A stretch of DNA of 34,255 nt from Isosphaeraceae bacterium (GCA_025356435.1 JANXSY010000077.1:1-34255); one strand, 5' to 3'. Numbered from the stretch's first letter, positions 23,619 to 32,046 are shown. Translations and numbers: made by a program. Notes: generated from the sequence alone by a model not told the origin.

Positions 23619-24695
23619 ATGCCGGACCCGCACCTGATCTCAAGAGCCATCCGTCCTGAACGGATCTGCATCATCAAGCCGAGTTCGCTCGGTGACGTGG
23701 TCCACGCCCTGCCCGTCCTCTCGGCGTTGAAGCGTCGATGGCCTGATGCGTCGATCGCCTGGGTCATCAATTCCGGCCTGCGCTCGCTCGTTGACGGCCA
23801 TCCCGACCTCGATCTGGTCATTCCCTTCGATCGAAAACAGATCAAGGCGAGTCCGCGCGGCCTCGCACAGATGGCTCGATTTCTGGGCGGGTTGCGACAA
23901 CATCAGTTCGACCTGACGATTGACCTCCAGGGTCTTTTTCGTTCCGGGCTCATGGCCTGGGCGACCGGGGCAAGGTATCGAGTCGGATTGGCCGAGGCTC
24001 GCGAAGGGGCGACGACGTTCTACACCCATCGCGTCCACTCCGACGGAAAGAGTGTCCACGCGGTCGATCGGCTCTTACAAGTCGCTGAGGCGCTGGGGGC
24101 GAAGACCGATCCACCGGAGTTCCACGTCTCTATCTCCGACGAGGATCGCCGTTGGGCGAGGGAAACGCTGGCGGAGACTCGCAGACCACGGCTGGTGCTG
24201 AATGTCGGAGCCCGCTGGTTGACGAAACGTTGGCCGCCTGCCCACTTCGCCGAGGTCGCCCGCCGCGCGGTCGCTGAGCGGGGGGCGGGATTGATCGCAG
24301 TCGGAGCGCCCGAAGATCGGCCGCTTGTCGATGCGTTGATCGCGGCTCTGGGGGGCCTCCCCTGCCTCGATCTCTGTGGGGCCACAAGCCTGCCCAGGCT
24401 CGCCGCGATCGCCGCCGAAGCCGATGTCTTCCTCTCGAACGATACCGGCCCGCTCCATCTCGCAGCAGCGACTCAGACGAGAGTCGTCGGAGTCTATACG
24501 TGCACGAGTCCCGATCGGACCGGGCCTTACGGCCTGAACGCCATCGCCGTGCGGAGTTGCGTCTGGTGTGCCCCGAGCTATGTCAAGACATGCGACAGGC
24601 TGGAATGTATGAGTGAACTTACCCCGGATCGGGTCTGGCCGGCGGTGGACTCTCAACTATCAGCGATCGGGAATCCGTCGACTTCCGCAACTTGA
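23619..24695 (+). CDS. Glycosyltransferase family 9 (ADP-heptose:LPS heptosyltransferase-like)
   Basis: 358 residues from ATG at 23619 (MPDPHLISRAI). An earlier in-frame ATG-type start is possible but gives a low-complexity Pro-rich leader. GT9 motifs: IKPSSLGDVVHALPVL near 19-34, FDLTIDLQGLFRSG near 98-111, NVGARWLTKRWP in the second Rossmann domain, and SNDTGPLHLAAA with GVYTCTSPDRTGPYG toward the end. These are the signatures of heptosyltransferases I/II that add heptose from ADP-heptose to the lipid A core on the cytoplasmic face. The Cys-rich segment CVWCAPSYVKTCDRLECM near the end matches the C-terminal Cys pattern seen in many family members. Its last 77 bases overlap the end of the convergent membrane protein gene. 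Confidence 0.9.
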   Translation: MPDPHLISRAIRPERICIIKPSSLGDVVHALPVLSALKRRWPDASIAWVINSGLRSLVDGHPDLDLVIPFDRKQIKASPRGLAQMARFLGGLRQHQFDLTIDLQGLFRSGLMAWATGARYRVGLAEAREGATTFYTHRVHSDGKSVHAVDRLLQVAEALGAKTDPPEFHVSISDEDRRWARETLAETRRPRLVLNVGARWLTKRWPPAHFAEVARRAVAERGAGLIAVGAPEDRPLVDALIAALGGLPCLDLCGATSLPRLAAIAAEADVFLSNDTGPLHLAAATQTRVVGVYTCTSPDRTGPYGLNAIAVRSCVWCAPSYVKTCDRLECMSELTPDRVWPAVDSQLSAIGNPSTSAT

Positions 24696-26157
24696 TTTGA
24701 CGCGGTCGCGTGAAGGCCAACAGCAGGCCGATCGTGACGGCTTGAAATCCGACCAGTGGCACGAATTGCATCCATTGTCGGTTCGGCGGCAAACTCGCGA
24801 CCGCATCGGGCCAACCGATCGATATCAGACTTCGCGTGAACCGACGGCCGAAAAGCCATTCGGGGGTACGCTCACCGCACCAGATTGGCCAGACCGCGCG
24901 GTCGAGAGGGCTCGCGAGCCGATCGATGACGCCGGGCGGGACGGGCTGCGGGTCGGGCACCCTTGCTCCGACTCCCTGGAAGAGCAGGATAACCACTGCG
25001 CCAAGCATCGCCAGGATCGAGGCGATCCACGTCGCAGATCGACCTCCGATCGCCAGGAGACCGGCGACGGGCAGCATCGCAAACGGGAGCATCGGCACGA
25101 GCAGCCTTGGCCCCGTCGTCCACCCGCCCGTCCACTCGGGATAGCTCAGGTTGACGACGATCACCGCGAGCACCGTTGCCGCCGAGACGATCGCCACGGC
25201 AAAGCGCCTCAGGACGCACAAGGCGACGAGTCCCGGGATCATCAACAGGGTGCTCGGTGCATACCAGAACAGACCCCGCGCCGCACCGATCAGGAGGTCA
25301 TCGATTCGTTCCCAAGCCGGCGATGCGAGGCCAAGTGGATTGGCCTTTGAATGGACCTCGGCGAACCGCTTTGTCGTCAGGAAGAAATAGCCCATGCGAA
25401 AGGGAGAGTCAAACGCGACGGCGTTGTAGACGAGCAAGACGAGAGTCGGTACCGCCGCCCCCAGCGCAAACGCGATCAAGCTCGCGGGTGATCTCCGGCC
25501 CGCGATGACCTGGGTAAGGATGTAAAACCCGAGGATCGCCGAGACAGGACCAACCTGAATCTCGACCACACTCGCGTAGGCTGCGAGGAGGCCAGCGAAT
25601 CCCACGACCCATCGATCGCGTGCGTTGGGAGGTCGCATCAAGAGTGCGAAGGCACCGATCAGACAGGCTGCCGCCGCCTGATGGCCATAGGCGAGCGTGG
25701 CGTAGGCGTAGGCTGGGGTCGCGAGGCCGTAAGCAAGCCCGATGGTCGCCGCCCGACGCGGTCCGCAACCGAGGTCTCGCGAGAGGACGACGAGTATCGA
25801 GCCCGTGATCGCCGTCAATAACCCCGACGTGAAGAGGGTGATCCAATAATCCGCAGGCCAGAACGCGAAGCCCTTCGCCCCTAACGGGTGAGCAGGCAGT
25901 CCGAGAGCCGACTTGGCGAGAAAATAGGGAACCACGCCCAGGAGCGAATAACCGGGAACCTTGTCGGTGTACGAGTGGTTTCGATAGACCGCCTTGTCGC
26001 CGGTCTGAGCTTCGAGGCCATCGATGCGAATTGTCCCTCGATCGACGATCGCGTACGTGAGCATCAGTCGGCTCGCCGAGTTCCAATCTCGTGCATGCCA
26101 GAAGAAGGCGTAGCTACACCAGAGGATGAAGAAGACGCCAAGCGCGGGCCGGTTCAA
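24619..26157 (-). CDS. Polytopic membrane protein, GT-C-like
   Basis: 512 residues with about ten or more hydrophobic helices, from a TTG start at 26157 that lies one base after the stop of the upstream gene (TGAATTG). No other start is possible because an in-frame stop lies just upstream. The first outer loop (about 36-70) contains IVDRGTIRIDG and NHSYTDKVPGYSLLG, a Tyr-Thr-Asp-Lys-x-Pro-Gly pattern often seen in planctomycete membrane proteins related to GT-C glycosyltransferases. A large outer loop near the C-terminus follows. The family normally transfers sugar from a lipid-linked donor; the donor and acceptor are unknown. Coupling to the next gene suggests both handle one glycan. A tail of about 30 polar residues closes the protein. 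Confidence 0.75.
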   Translation of the reverse strand: MNRPALGVFFILWCSYAFFWHARDWNSASRLMLTYAIVDRGTIRIDGLEAQTGDKAVYRNHSYTDKVPGYSLLGVVPYFLAKSALGLPAHPLGAKGFAFWPADYWITLFTSGLLTAITGSILVVLSRDLGCGPRRAATIGLAYGLATPAYAYATLAYGHQAAAACLIGAFALLMRPPNARDRWVVGFAGLLAAYASVVEIQVGPVSAILGFYILTQVIAGRRSPASLIAFALGAAVPTLVLLVYNAVAFDSPFRMGYFFLTTKRFAEVHSKANPLGLASPAWERIDDLLIGAARGLFWYAPSTLLMIPGLVALCVLRRFAVAIVSAATVLAVIVVNLSYPEWTGGWTTGPRLLVPMLPFAMLPVAGLLAIGGRSATWIASILAMLGAVVILLFQGVGARVPDPQPVPPGVIDRLASPLDRAVWPIWCGERTPEWLFGRRFTRSLISIGWPDAVASLPPNRQWMQFVPLVGFQAVTIGLLLAFTRPRQIKLRKSTDSRSLIVESPPPARPDPG

Positions 26158-26158
26158 T

Positions 26159-27499
26159 TCAGGTCAGCTCCGGGCGGAACCATCGGGCGAACGGTGCCGT
26201 GATCGCCGCCGATCCGAGCAAGATCGCGCCAGGTTGAAGCGAGATGTAATAGCGATCCCACGCGAGCGGGATGAAGGAGGTCACAACCACGAACGCGACC
26301 ATAGCAGCGACGACAACTGCCCACGCGGTCGGCGGCTCGGCCCTTCGCAACTGATCCCGACCTCGAAAGAGGCAGACGACCAAGCCAACAACAACGAGGG
26401 GAATCCATAGTACGGCACTCCAGTCTTGTCGCCAATCGAAACGGCGCGTCGAGTCGGAATGTCTCGGACCGAGCGGAGAAAATCGTCCGTAACCCTGCAC
26501 CACAACGGCGGTGAGCTTATCGGGCAGAGTCAGCAGAGCGTCTTTCGGAAACTTATGTTGGCCGATCTTCGAGACGTACACGCGATGGGTCTTGATCACG
26601 TCGAGCCGTTCGAGGAACGAGAGTGCCGCAACGCCTCGAACCGCGGGCCGAATCGTGCCGACCGGGTGAGCCGTCAGGAATGGGTTCAGCGCGACGAACG
26701 TGGCGAACGCGACGAACCCCGCGCCGAGAGTCGCGATCGATATCCCGACCTTCGACGCCAACTTCACGCGGGGAATGACCATCGCCAGGCCGACCCAACC
26801 CGCGAGGATGAATCCCGCGATTGCCCCGTTCAGTTTCGAGACCACGGCCAAACCGACAAACAGCCCTGCCAACAGGGACATCCCGCCCACGGCCCGCCAG
26901 GTTTCCCTTCCGACGATCCAACGCGACCAGGAGGTTAATCCCGCAGCAAGGGCCAGCATCATGAACGCCTCAGCGGGCACGTCCGACATCGCGCGACGGG
27001 AATGAAGGTAATAGAGCGGGCTAAGGAGGAGCAATCCCGCAGCAACGAGTCCGGCGGGTCGGCCGAGAGCGCGTTTGGCTAGCCAATAAAACCCAACACA
27101 TCCGGCCGCTCCCATCAAGACGGAGGGAAGTCTCGCGAGAAGGTACGCGGCATCGGCGACGAACTCCCGCTTGGTGTTGTCGAACCACGCCGACCATGAG
27201 GAGAGGCCCGGGCGTGCGAATCCTCCGAGTCTCAGGGAAATGCCGATCAGGTATTTCGGGAGGGGCGGGAGGTCGTAAGCGGCATAGTCGAGCCACGACT
27301 CGTCGTTCCGGCGGCCATCAAGCATGAGGTCCGCGTAGAACGATTGGGCAATGTAAGCCGATTCGTCGACGAAATGTGGCTCTGAGCCAAGTTGGAAACC
27401 AAAAACGACGCTCGCGACGACGAAGATCGCAAGAGAGTCCGGGACCGATCGGCGGCGGGGGATTTCCCGAATCGGCGAGGTGAGACTCGGGACATTCAT
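26159..27499 (-). CDS. Glycosyltransferase 39 (PMT/ArnT-like) membrane protein
   Basis: 446 residues, ATG at 27499. About ten membrane helices. The first outer loop holds the GT-C acidic pair D45-E46 in PHFVDESAYIAQ, the metal/lipid-phosphate site of PMT_2 and ArnT families, followed by YDLPPLPKYLIG, which corresponds to the conserved HPPL-type segment. A later loop reads LLLLSPLYYLHSRRAMSDVP, with the SR-x-x-x-xDvp pattern typical of ArnT/PMT_2. These enzymes move a sugar from a polyprenyl-phosphate donor onto protein or lipid A on the outer face of the inner membrane. It is followed after one base by the second GT-C-like gene and lies near a GT9 gene, so an envelope glycan role is reasonable. 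Confidence 0.85.
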   Translation of the reverse strand: MNVPSLTSPIREIPRRRSVPDSLAIFVVASVVFGFQLGSEPHFVDESAYIAQSFYADLMLDGRRNDESWLDYAAYDLPPLPKYLIGISLRLGGFARPGLSSWSAWFDNTKREFVADAAYLLARLPSVLMGAAGCVGFYWLAKRALGRPAGLVAAGLLLLSPLYYLHSRRAMSDVPAEAFMMLALAAGLTSWSRWIVGRETWRAVGGMSLLAGLFVGLAVVSKLNGAIAGFILAGWVGLAMVIPRVKLASKVGISIATLGAGFVAFATFVALNPFLTAHPVGTIRPAVRGVAALSFLERLDVIKTHRVYVSKIGQHKFPKDALLTLPDKLTAVVVQGYGRFSPLGPRHSDSTRRFDWRQDWSAVLWIPLVVVGLVVCLFRGRDQLRRAEPPTAWAVVVAAMVAFVVVTSFIPLAWDRYYISLQPGAILLGSAAITAPFARWFRPELT

Positions 27500-27555
27500 G
27501 GTTAAACGGCCTGTAAGGGCGTCGCATCGGACGAAACGGGTTGCGACTCAAAATC

Positions 27556-27585
27556 ATTCTAGAAATCACCACGCTTTTTTTGCAA
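27556..27585 (-). promoter_or_regulatory. Candidate promoter for the PMT-like gene
   Basis: On the minus strand TTGCAA (27585-27580) precedes TAGAAT (27561-27556) with an 18-base spacer; transcription would begin near 27548, about 50 bases before the ATG. A T-rich run on the plus strand makes the spacer A-rich. Confidence 0.45.
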
Positions 27586-27607
27586 CCGGCCGATCGTCGG
27601 CTATGGT
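27580..27607 (+). promoter_or_regulatory. Candidate promoter for the phosphatase-like exported protein
   Basis: The same self-complementary TTGCAA (27580-27585) serves in the plus direction with TATGGT (27602-27607) after 16 bases. The leader to the chosen start at 27971 would be about 355 bases, which is long, so this is weaker than its divergent partner. Confidence 0.3.
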
Positions 27608-27970
27608 TCAGCGACGGTCCATGACGGGGCAGTCGACTCTCATTGAGATGCCGGTGATCTTCACAGATCGATCCGACAACTCAGGCGGGCGATAGGTCTC
27701 GAAGAGGGCCAACTGAGTGAATCACCGCACCATATGAGTCCACACCTCGGACGTCCCGATGCGAACCTGCACACCAGACATCAGCCGAAGATCCCCGACG
27801 GGAGACCCGGCACCGCGTCTGTCATGGTCGGTTCTCAAACGACTCGGCGGCTCGCGGGCCGACGGGTTGGAATGCGTGTCGGAGGAACCGTTGGCTCGAT
27901 CGGAGTCGGCGGGACAGCCTCTGTCGGTGACGGACGGACCTCGGGTGTCGAGACAGGGGAGAGTCCATCG

Positions 27971-29449
27971 ATGAGGAACATGCGACGGAAGTCGGCTGGG
28001 GGTCCTGTCGACGGGACTCCGGCCCCGCGACGTCCTGCGGGTCGGGCCTTTCGCCCGCTTGCCCTGGCCTGCATCGCGCTGGCCACGATCAGTCAATTCG
28101 GTTGCCAATCCGGTCTTTGTGGGGGCGGCCCGTGCGGTGGGGGCCTGCTCAGCGGAGTGAAGAGCGGGATTCGAAGCACCGGTGCCTCCATCAAGAATGC
28201 AACCGACAAGGTTTTCCACCACAAGGGCGGATACGCCTCGGGTGGCGAGTGCTGCGGCGGTGCCGGTGGCATCGAGGGGATGCCTATCGAAGGTCAGGTG
28301 ATCCAAGGTGGGATAATCCCCGGCCCCGTCGTTTCGCCTCCGATGAACGAGTCGGACCCGACAATCCTTCTGCCCGCGCCTCCCGCAGGTGCCGGAACAA
28401 GCACCAAGGGAAAGACCTCTTCGGTCGGCCCGGCGGGATTGAAGGACACCGGTAACAAACAGTCGTCCTACTCTCGGTCACGTTCGACCGAGAGTGACAA
28501 CCGCGGGCGGGGGGGAAACCTCGCCCGCGCGGCCCTCGCACCGTCAGCCGATCGTCAGGCCGAAGGGGCGGAGGGTTTCGCGTTGCGTTCGAAGGTGCTC
28601 GACAACGTTCCTCCCGTCGACCTCGACGAAGAGATTACTCGCAAGGCCAAGGCGTCTGCGGTCCCCGTCGAGGCCGACCTGGTCAAGACTTCGAAGTCCG
28701 ACCCGAACGGTCCCGAAATTCTCGACGACTCTGAATTCCCGCCGATCAAGGCCCGAGTCGAGACATCTCTCTCTCCAGGATTGAAACATTTCTCGTCGGT
28801 GAAGCCGAACATCAACGGTGGCAGCTTACCGAACGCGGATGGCCTGGACTGGCTCAAAGAGCGCGGTACGAAAACCCTTCTCGATCTCCGCAACGCGAAC
28901 GACGTGGATTCCAAATTTGTCGAGCAAGTCAAGGCCCATGGCCTCCGCTATATTTCTCTTCCCCTCGATCAGAATCAGTTGGACCCGGCGAGTGTTGTCC
29001 GTTTCGGAGAAGAAATCAGCCGCTCTGAAGGCCAGCCGGTCTACTTCTTCGACCGCGACGGAACCCGCGCCGGCTTGATCTGGTATGTCCATCGGCTGAC
29101 TGTCGACAAGGTTGATGCCCAACTCGCGAGTCGTGAAGCCGAGGAGCTTGGATTGATCGATAAGGCCGCTTGGGTGTCCGCCGCCAAGTATCTCGATACG
29201 GTCAAGCCGACCGCAAAGATCACCCTCCCGCCGACGAAGCTCAATCTGGAGACGTCAACCTCGCCGTCTCTGCCCCCTACCCCGTCCAACAAATCAGGAA
29301 AGCCCGCGACGAACGGAACCCCTTCCGCCTGGCGGACCTCAGCCATGGTCATTCTCACGGGACTGAGTGCCCCGGTCGTCGATTGGACGAGCGCAGCGCT
29401 TAGGGTCGCTCAACCGGCCCAGGCCAGTCCCTCGGCAGTGGCGCGGTGA
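27971..29449 (+). CDS. Exported protein with a phosphatase-like domain lacking the catalytic Cys
   Basis: 492 residues from ATG at 27971, which follows GGGGAGA; the frame opens earlier at 27734. A basic N-terminus and hydrophobic helix (about 28-44) end in SQFGCQSG, a weak lipobox-like site with Cys45, so it may be a lipoprotein. Residues 46-260 are low-complexity, Gly-rich then charged, with Cys-rich spots (CGGGPCGGG, GGECCGG). Residues about 268-400 form a tyrosine/dual-specificity phosphatase-like domain: LSPGLKHFSSVKPNINGG, ADGLDWLKERGTKTLLDLR, HGLRYISLPLDQ. The P-loop HCx5R appears as FFDRDGTRAG, so Phe360 replaces the nucleophile Cys while Arg366 and the following Gly remain. It is therefore probably a binding pseudophosphatase. 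A Pro/Thr-rich tail follows. Overlaps the end of the convergent rluA-like gene by 50 bases. Confidence 0.8.
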   Translation: MRNMRRKSAGGPVDGTPAPRRPAGRAFRPLALACIALATISQFGCQSGLCGGGPCGGGLLSGVKSGIRSTGASIKNATDKVFHHKGGYASGGECCGGAGGIEGMPIEGQVIQGGIIPGPVVSPPMNESDPTILLPAPPAGAGTSTKGKTSSVGPAGLKDTGNKQSSYSRSRSTESDNRGRGGNLARAALAPSADRQAEGAEGFALRSKVLDNVPPVDLDEEITRKAKASAVPVEADLVKTSKSDPNGPEILDDSEFPPIKARVETSLSPGLKHFSSVKPNINGGSLPNADGLDWLKERGTKTLLDLRNANDVDSKFVEQVKAHGLRYISLPLDQNQLDPASVVRFGEEISRSEGQPVYFFDRDGTRAGLIWYVHRLTVDKVDAQLASREAEELGLIDKAAWVSAAKYLDTVKPTAKITLPPTKLNLETSTSPSLPPTPSNKSGKPATNGTPSAWRTSAMVILTGLSAPVVDWTSAALRVAQPAQASPSAVAR

Positions 29450-30071
29450 CGGTCAGACTTTCGGCTCGGGTCGGATGGTCGAACGTCAGTTCTCGGGCGT
29501 GAAGTGCCACGCGAGGGCGGCGGTCGATAGCGAGAAGCACCGTCTTGGCACCATATTTAAGGTCGCCCACGATCGGCAACCCACGCGAAGCAAGCTGGAC
29601 CCGCAGTTGATGACTCCGCCCCGTAGTCGGGATCAGTTCGATCAACGACGTCGTCCCTCGCTGCTCGATGACCTGATAGGTGAGGTGAGCTTCCTGACCT
29701 CGCACGTCGACGTGGACGACGTTCCGTGACTCGTCTTTCAAGAGCCGGTCGTGCCATTCTCCCGACTTCGCATCGGGTGTCCCTTCGACAACGGCCCAGT
29801 AAATCTTGCGGATCGTCCCTTCGCGAAATTGTCGTGAAAGACGATCCGCGCCTTTGCTCGTACGGGCCAGCAGAACAACGCCCGAAGTCGGCCTGTCGAG
29901 TCGATGAACGAGACCGACGAAGACGTTCCCCGGTTTCGCATATTTGGCCTTGAGGTAGTCGCGCGCCAGGTCAAGCAGGCACGGATCGCCCGTCTCGTCA
30001 CCCTGGGCGAGGAGTCCGGCGGGTTTGTTGACGGCCAGGCAGTGATTGTCTTCGAGGAGAATATCGAGCAT
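29400..30071 (-). CDS. RluA-family pseudouridine synthase
   Basis: 223 residues from ATG at 30071 (MLDILLEDNHCLAVNKPAGLL); a TTG seven codons upstream is a less likely start. The catalytic motif HRLDRPTSG carries Asp59, the residue that attacks the uracil ring in this family, and later RluA-type motifs are present: IRKIYWAVVEG, IPTTGRSHQLRVQLASRGLPIVGDLKYG and ALHARELTFDHP. No N-terminal S4 RNA-binding domain, so it is of the short RluA/TruC-like class. These enzymes change selected uridines in rRNA or tRNA to pseudouridine; the exact target position cannot be assigned. A large hairpin stands 27 bases upstream of the start. The end overlaps the convergent pseudophosphatase gene. Confidence 0.92.
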   Translation of the reverse strand: MLDILLEDNHCLAVNKPAGLLAQGDETGDPCLLDLARDYLKAKYAKPGNVFVGLVHRLDRPTSGVVLLARTSKGADRLSRQFREGTIRKIYWAVVEGTPDAKSGEWHDRLLKDESRNVVHVDVRGQEAHLTYQVIEQRGTTSLIELIPTTGRSHQLRVQLASRGLPIVGDLKYGAKTVLLAIDRRPRVALHARELTFDHPTRAESLTVTAPLPRDWPGPVERP

Positions 30072-30097
30072 GATCCCAAGACTGTCAGACAAGAGAA

Positions 30098-30132
30098 CCC
30101 CGCTGCCCGACGCAAGTCGTCGGGCAACGGGG
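30098..30132 (-). terminator. Strong hairpin between thuA-like and rluA-like genes
   Basis: A 15-position stem (30098-30112 with 30118-30132) has one C-A mismatch and a 5-base loop; on the minus strand it is followed by TTCTCTTGT. It fits a terminator for the thuA-like transcript, but T content is only moderate. It also sits 27 bases before the pseudouridine synthase start, so an attenuator-like role is possible. Confidence 0.55.
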
Positions 30133-30164
30133 AGGTATTGTAGCGTCAGACGCGAGGATTTAGC

Positions 30165-31040
30165 TCACTTCTTCTTCTCGACGCCCGGCATGACCCCATA
30201 CTCGGGCGTGACCTTCGTGATGTTCGCCGCAACTTCGGCGTCCACGCGGCCGGTCGCCCAATCGAGCCCGGCGATGGCGAGTTCCTGGAACTTAGGATTG
30301 GCCCAGACGTCTTCGCGGTGGCCCATCGAATTGTAGAAGACGCGACCCTTGCCGTGCATGCGGGCCCTTGTCTGGGGATAGTTCGGCCGCTGGTAGTCGC
30401 GGTCGTGCATGCTGGCGGTCTTGTAATAGTAGATGACGTGGAGGTCGTCGCCCATGTTCTTCTGGGCATACCACTCGTCTTGCAGCTTGAACTCGTCCGT
30501 GCCGAAGACCTTCGCGCCCGGGAAGCTTGCGTCGGAAACGCCGATCTTGGCGGCCTGCTGCGATCCGTGCCCGGCGAATTCGCCACCGATCATCTGGATA
30601 TAGGGATCGTCGGCACCCTTGCCTCGATGGTGGCCAAACGTGTCGGTCGCGCAGTGGAAGCCGACGAAACCCTTGCCTGCCTTGACGGCGGCGTAGAGAT
30701 TTTTCTCGCCATCGGCAGTCATCGCCGGCTGCTTGTCGGTGCCCGTGGTCGTCAGGTCGCCGGTCGTCTCGAAGACGAAGGCGTCGAACTGGCCGATCTT
30801 GTCGGACTCGAACATCCCGCCGTCCTTCGAGCAGACGACCTCATAGCCGTGCGTCTTGCCGATCTCGGTGAGGATCTTCTCAGCGTGACTCAGCTCGCCA
30901 CCCTTGCGATGGATCACCGAATGCTCGAACCCCGAGCTTTTCGTGAAGAAGAGGATCTTCTTCGGTGCATCTTTGTCGGCCGCGACAGCTTGCTGAAGCC
31001 CGCTCAGGCCGAGGATCACGGCCAGGGACGTGAGGTACAT
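30165..31040 (-). CDS. Exported ThuA-like protein
   Basis: 291 residues from ATG at 31040, with a signal peptide MYLTSLAVILGLSGLQQAVAAD. The ThuA-like (class I glutamine amidotransferase-like) fold follows: KKILFFTKSSGFEHSVI, then FDAFVFETTGDL, AVKAGKGFVGFHCATDTF, YIQMIGGEFAGHG and GRVFYNSMGHRED. The HCATDTF and SMGHRED segments are ThuA hallmarks; members are linked to trehalose or other sugar utilisation and are very common in planctomycetes as exported proteins of unknown reaction. Immediately before the Met lies STNRR, so the reading RRMYLTSL could be a Tat motif and translation could begin at ATG 31127, which has an AGGA site. The gene is alone, followed by a strong hairpin. Confidence 0.88.
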   Translation of the reverse strand: MYLTSLAVILGLSGLQQAVAADKDAPKKILFFTKSSGFEHSVIHRKGGELSHAEKILTEIGKTHGYEVVCSKDGGMFESDKIGQFDAFVFETTGDLTTTGTDKQPAMTADGEKNLYAAVKAGKGFVGFHCATDTFGHHRGKGADDPYIQMIGGEFAGHGSQQAAKIGVSDASFPGAKVFGTDEFKLQDEWYAQKNMGDDLHVIYYYKTASMHDRDYQRPNYPQTRARMHGKGRVFYNSMGHREDVWANPKFQELAIAGLDWATGRVDAEVAANITKVTPEYGVMPGVEKKK

Positions 31041-31198
31041 CCGACGGTTCGTGGACTGAGATATCGCGCGTCTTCCCCTTTGAATCGAACGTGAAGCACA
31101 TCCTCGCCCGGTCGTCTGACCGGACATGCTTCGCATCCTAACGGCGAAGGTGAGTGGGGGCACGAAAAAACTTCGTCATCGGTAGGAAAAGAGGCCGA

Positions 31199-31558
31199 TC
31201 ACCGGCGAAAGCCGCCGACACGTTCGAGCAGGGTATGGGCATCAATAGGCTTTATCAGGAAGCCGACTGCACCGGCGAGCCGAACATCACGCTCGGCTTC
31301 CAAGGTAGGCGCGGCGGTCATGACAAGGACGGGCACCGAATCCCATTGCGGGATACAACGCAGGCTACGGATGAACTGGAGACCGTCCACCCGAGGCATC
31401 GACAGATCAGTCAGGATCAGGTCGGGATCGAATTGGGAGAGGCAATCCAAAGCCGAGTGACCGTCTGCCTCCTGATGCACTTCGTAGCCGTCCCCCTTCA
31501 ACACACGGGCGAAGAGGGATCGGAGTAAGTCACAATCCTCGACGAGGAGAACTCGCAT
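31199..31558 (-). CDS. Single-domain response regulator (CheY-like receiver)
   Basis: 119 residues. ATG at 31558 gives MRVLLVEDCDLLRSLF; another ATG three codons upstream (31567) is equally possible. Receiver-domain residues are complete: acidic pair E7-D8, phosphoacceptor D51 in LILTDLSMPRVDG, T81 in VLVMTAA and K103 in GFLIKPIDA. No output domain follows, so it must act by protein contact, like CheY or Spo0F-type regulators. No histidine kinase is adjacent. It lies between the thuA-like gene and the tRNA gene on the same strand, with its own 5' gap of about 400 bases. Confidence 0.93.
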   Translation of the reverse strand: MRVLLVEDCDLLRSLFARVLKGDGYEVHQEADGHSALDCLSQFDPDLILTDLSMPRVDGLQFIRSLRCIPQWDSVPVLVMTAAPTLEAERDVRLAGAVGFLIKPIDAHTLLERVGGFRR

Positions 31559-31975
31559 GATGCGCATTCTTGTCGAATTAGGACACTGCCAGACCCTAGG
31601 TCTGACACCGATCGGCCTGGGGATAGCGTACGCCTTAACGCATTTTCTTGATTGATAAATGATCAGCAAATGACGAGCCTTATTGGTAGTCTCGCCGATT
31701 TCCCATACACTTAAGACATCTTTGATAGGATTTTTCTGCGTCTCAACCTAACAGTTCCAGTGGACGCCATATCGGATGGAATCGAAAACAGTCGGCAGCC
31801 GCGAGACGTCTTGGAGACGTATGACCGAGCCTCGCTCGAAGCTCCCCCACCCAGGATTGTCTCGTCCGTAAACTCACCCAGCGGAACAGCCAGGATCGAA
31901 AGCCATCAATATCAACGTCATGCTCAACAGAAAAAGAGCTACGGTTTTCACCGCAACTCTTAAGTTGCAAACAAG
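31559..31975. other. 417-base gap between response regulator and tRNA-Gln
   Basis: I see no protein gene here. The stretch 31635-31740 is notably A/T-rich and may hold the response regulator promoter, although no clear -35/-10 pair stands out. Toward the tRNA end are two small hairpins (31942-31953 and 31953-31968) that may end the tRNA transcript. Confidence 0.5.
31932..31968 (-). terminator. Candidate terminator of the tRNA-Gln transcript
   Basis: Read on the minus strand, a 6-bp stem GCAACT/AGTTGC (31968-31953) is followed by CGGT-GAAA-ACCG (31953-31942), a 4-bp stem with a GAAA tetraloop, and then TTTTT at 31936-31932. It starts 8 bases past the tRNA 3' end. The stems are short and the T-run is offset, so the call is modest. 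Confidence 0.4.
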
Positions 31976-32046
31976 TTGGGGAACTAGGATTCGAACCTAG
32001 AATAACTGAGTCAGAGTCAGTCGTGTTACCGTTACACCATTCCCCA
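31976..32046 (-). tRNA. tRNA-Gln, anticodon CTG
   Basis: 71 bases fold into a full cloverleaf. The acceptor stem is TGGGGAA with TTCCCCA (seven pairs) plus discriminator A. The D stem is GTGT/ACAC. The anticodon stem ACTGA/TCAGT holds the loop CTCTGAC with anticodon CTG, which reads CAG glutamine codons. The T stem CTAGG/CCTAG holds TTCGAAT. The 3' CCA is not encoded. A good promoter lies just upstream on the same strand. Confidence 0.95.

Larger units (their letters stand above)
27500..27970. other. 471-base gap between divergent genes
   Basis: It separates the PMT-like gene (-) from the exported protein gene (+). The first third contains candidate promoters in both directions around one TTGCAA box. 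From 27734 onward an open frame joins the downstream gene, but it codes a Gly/Arg/Val-rich stretch with no leader features, while a good ribosome-binding site lies only at 27956-27962. I treat it as untranslated leader. Confidence 0.5.

Noticed and set aside
27734..27970. Earlier start for the exported pseudophosphatase
   Set aside because: The extra 79 residues are Gly/Arg/Val-rich, would bury the signal helix, and lack a ribosome-binding site, unlike the start at 27971.
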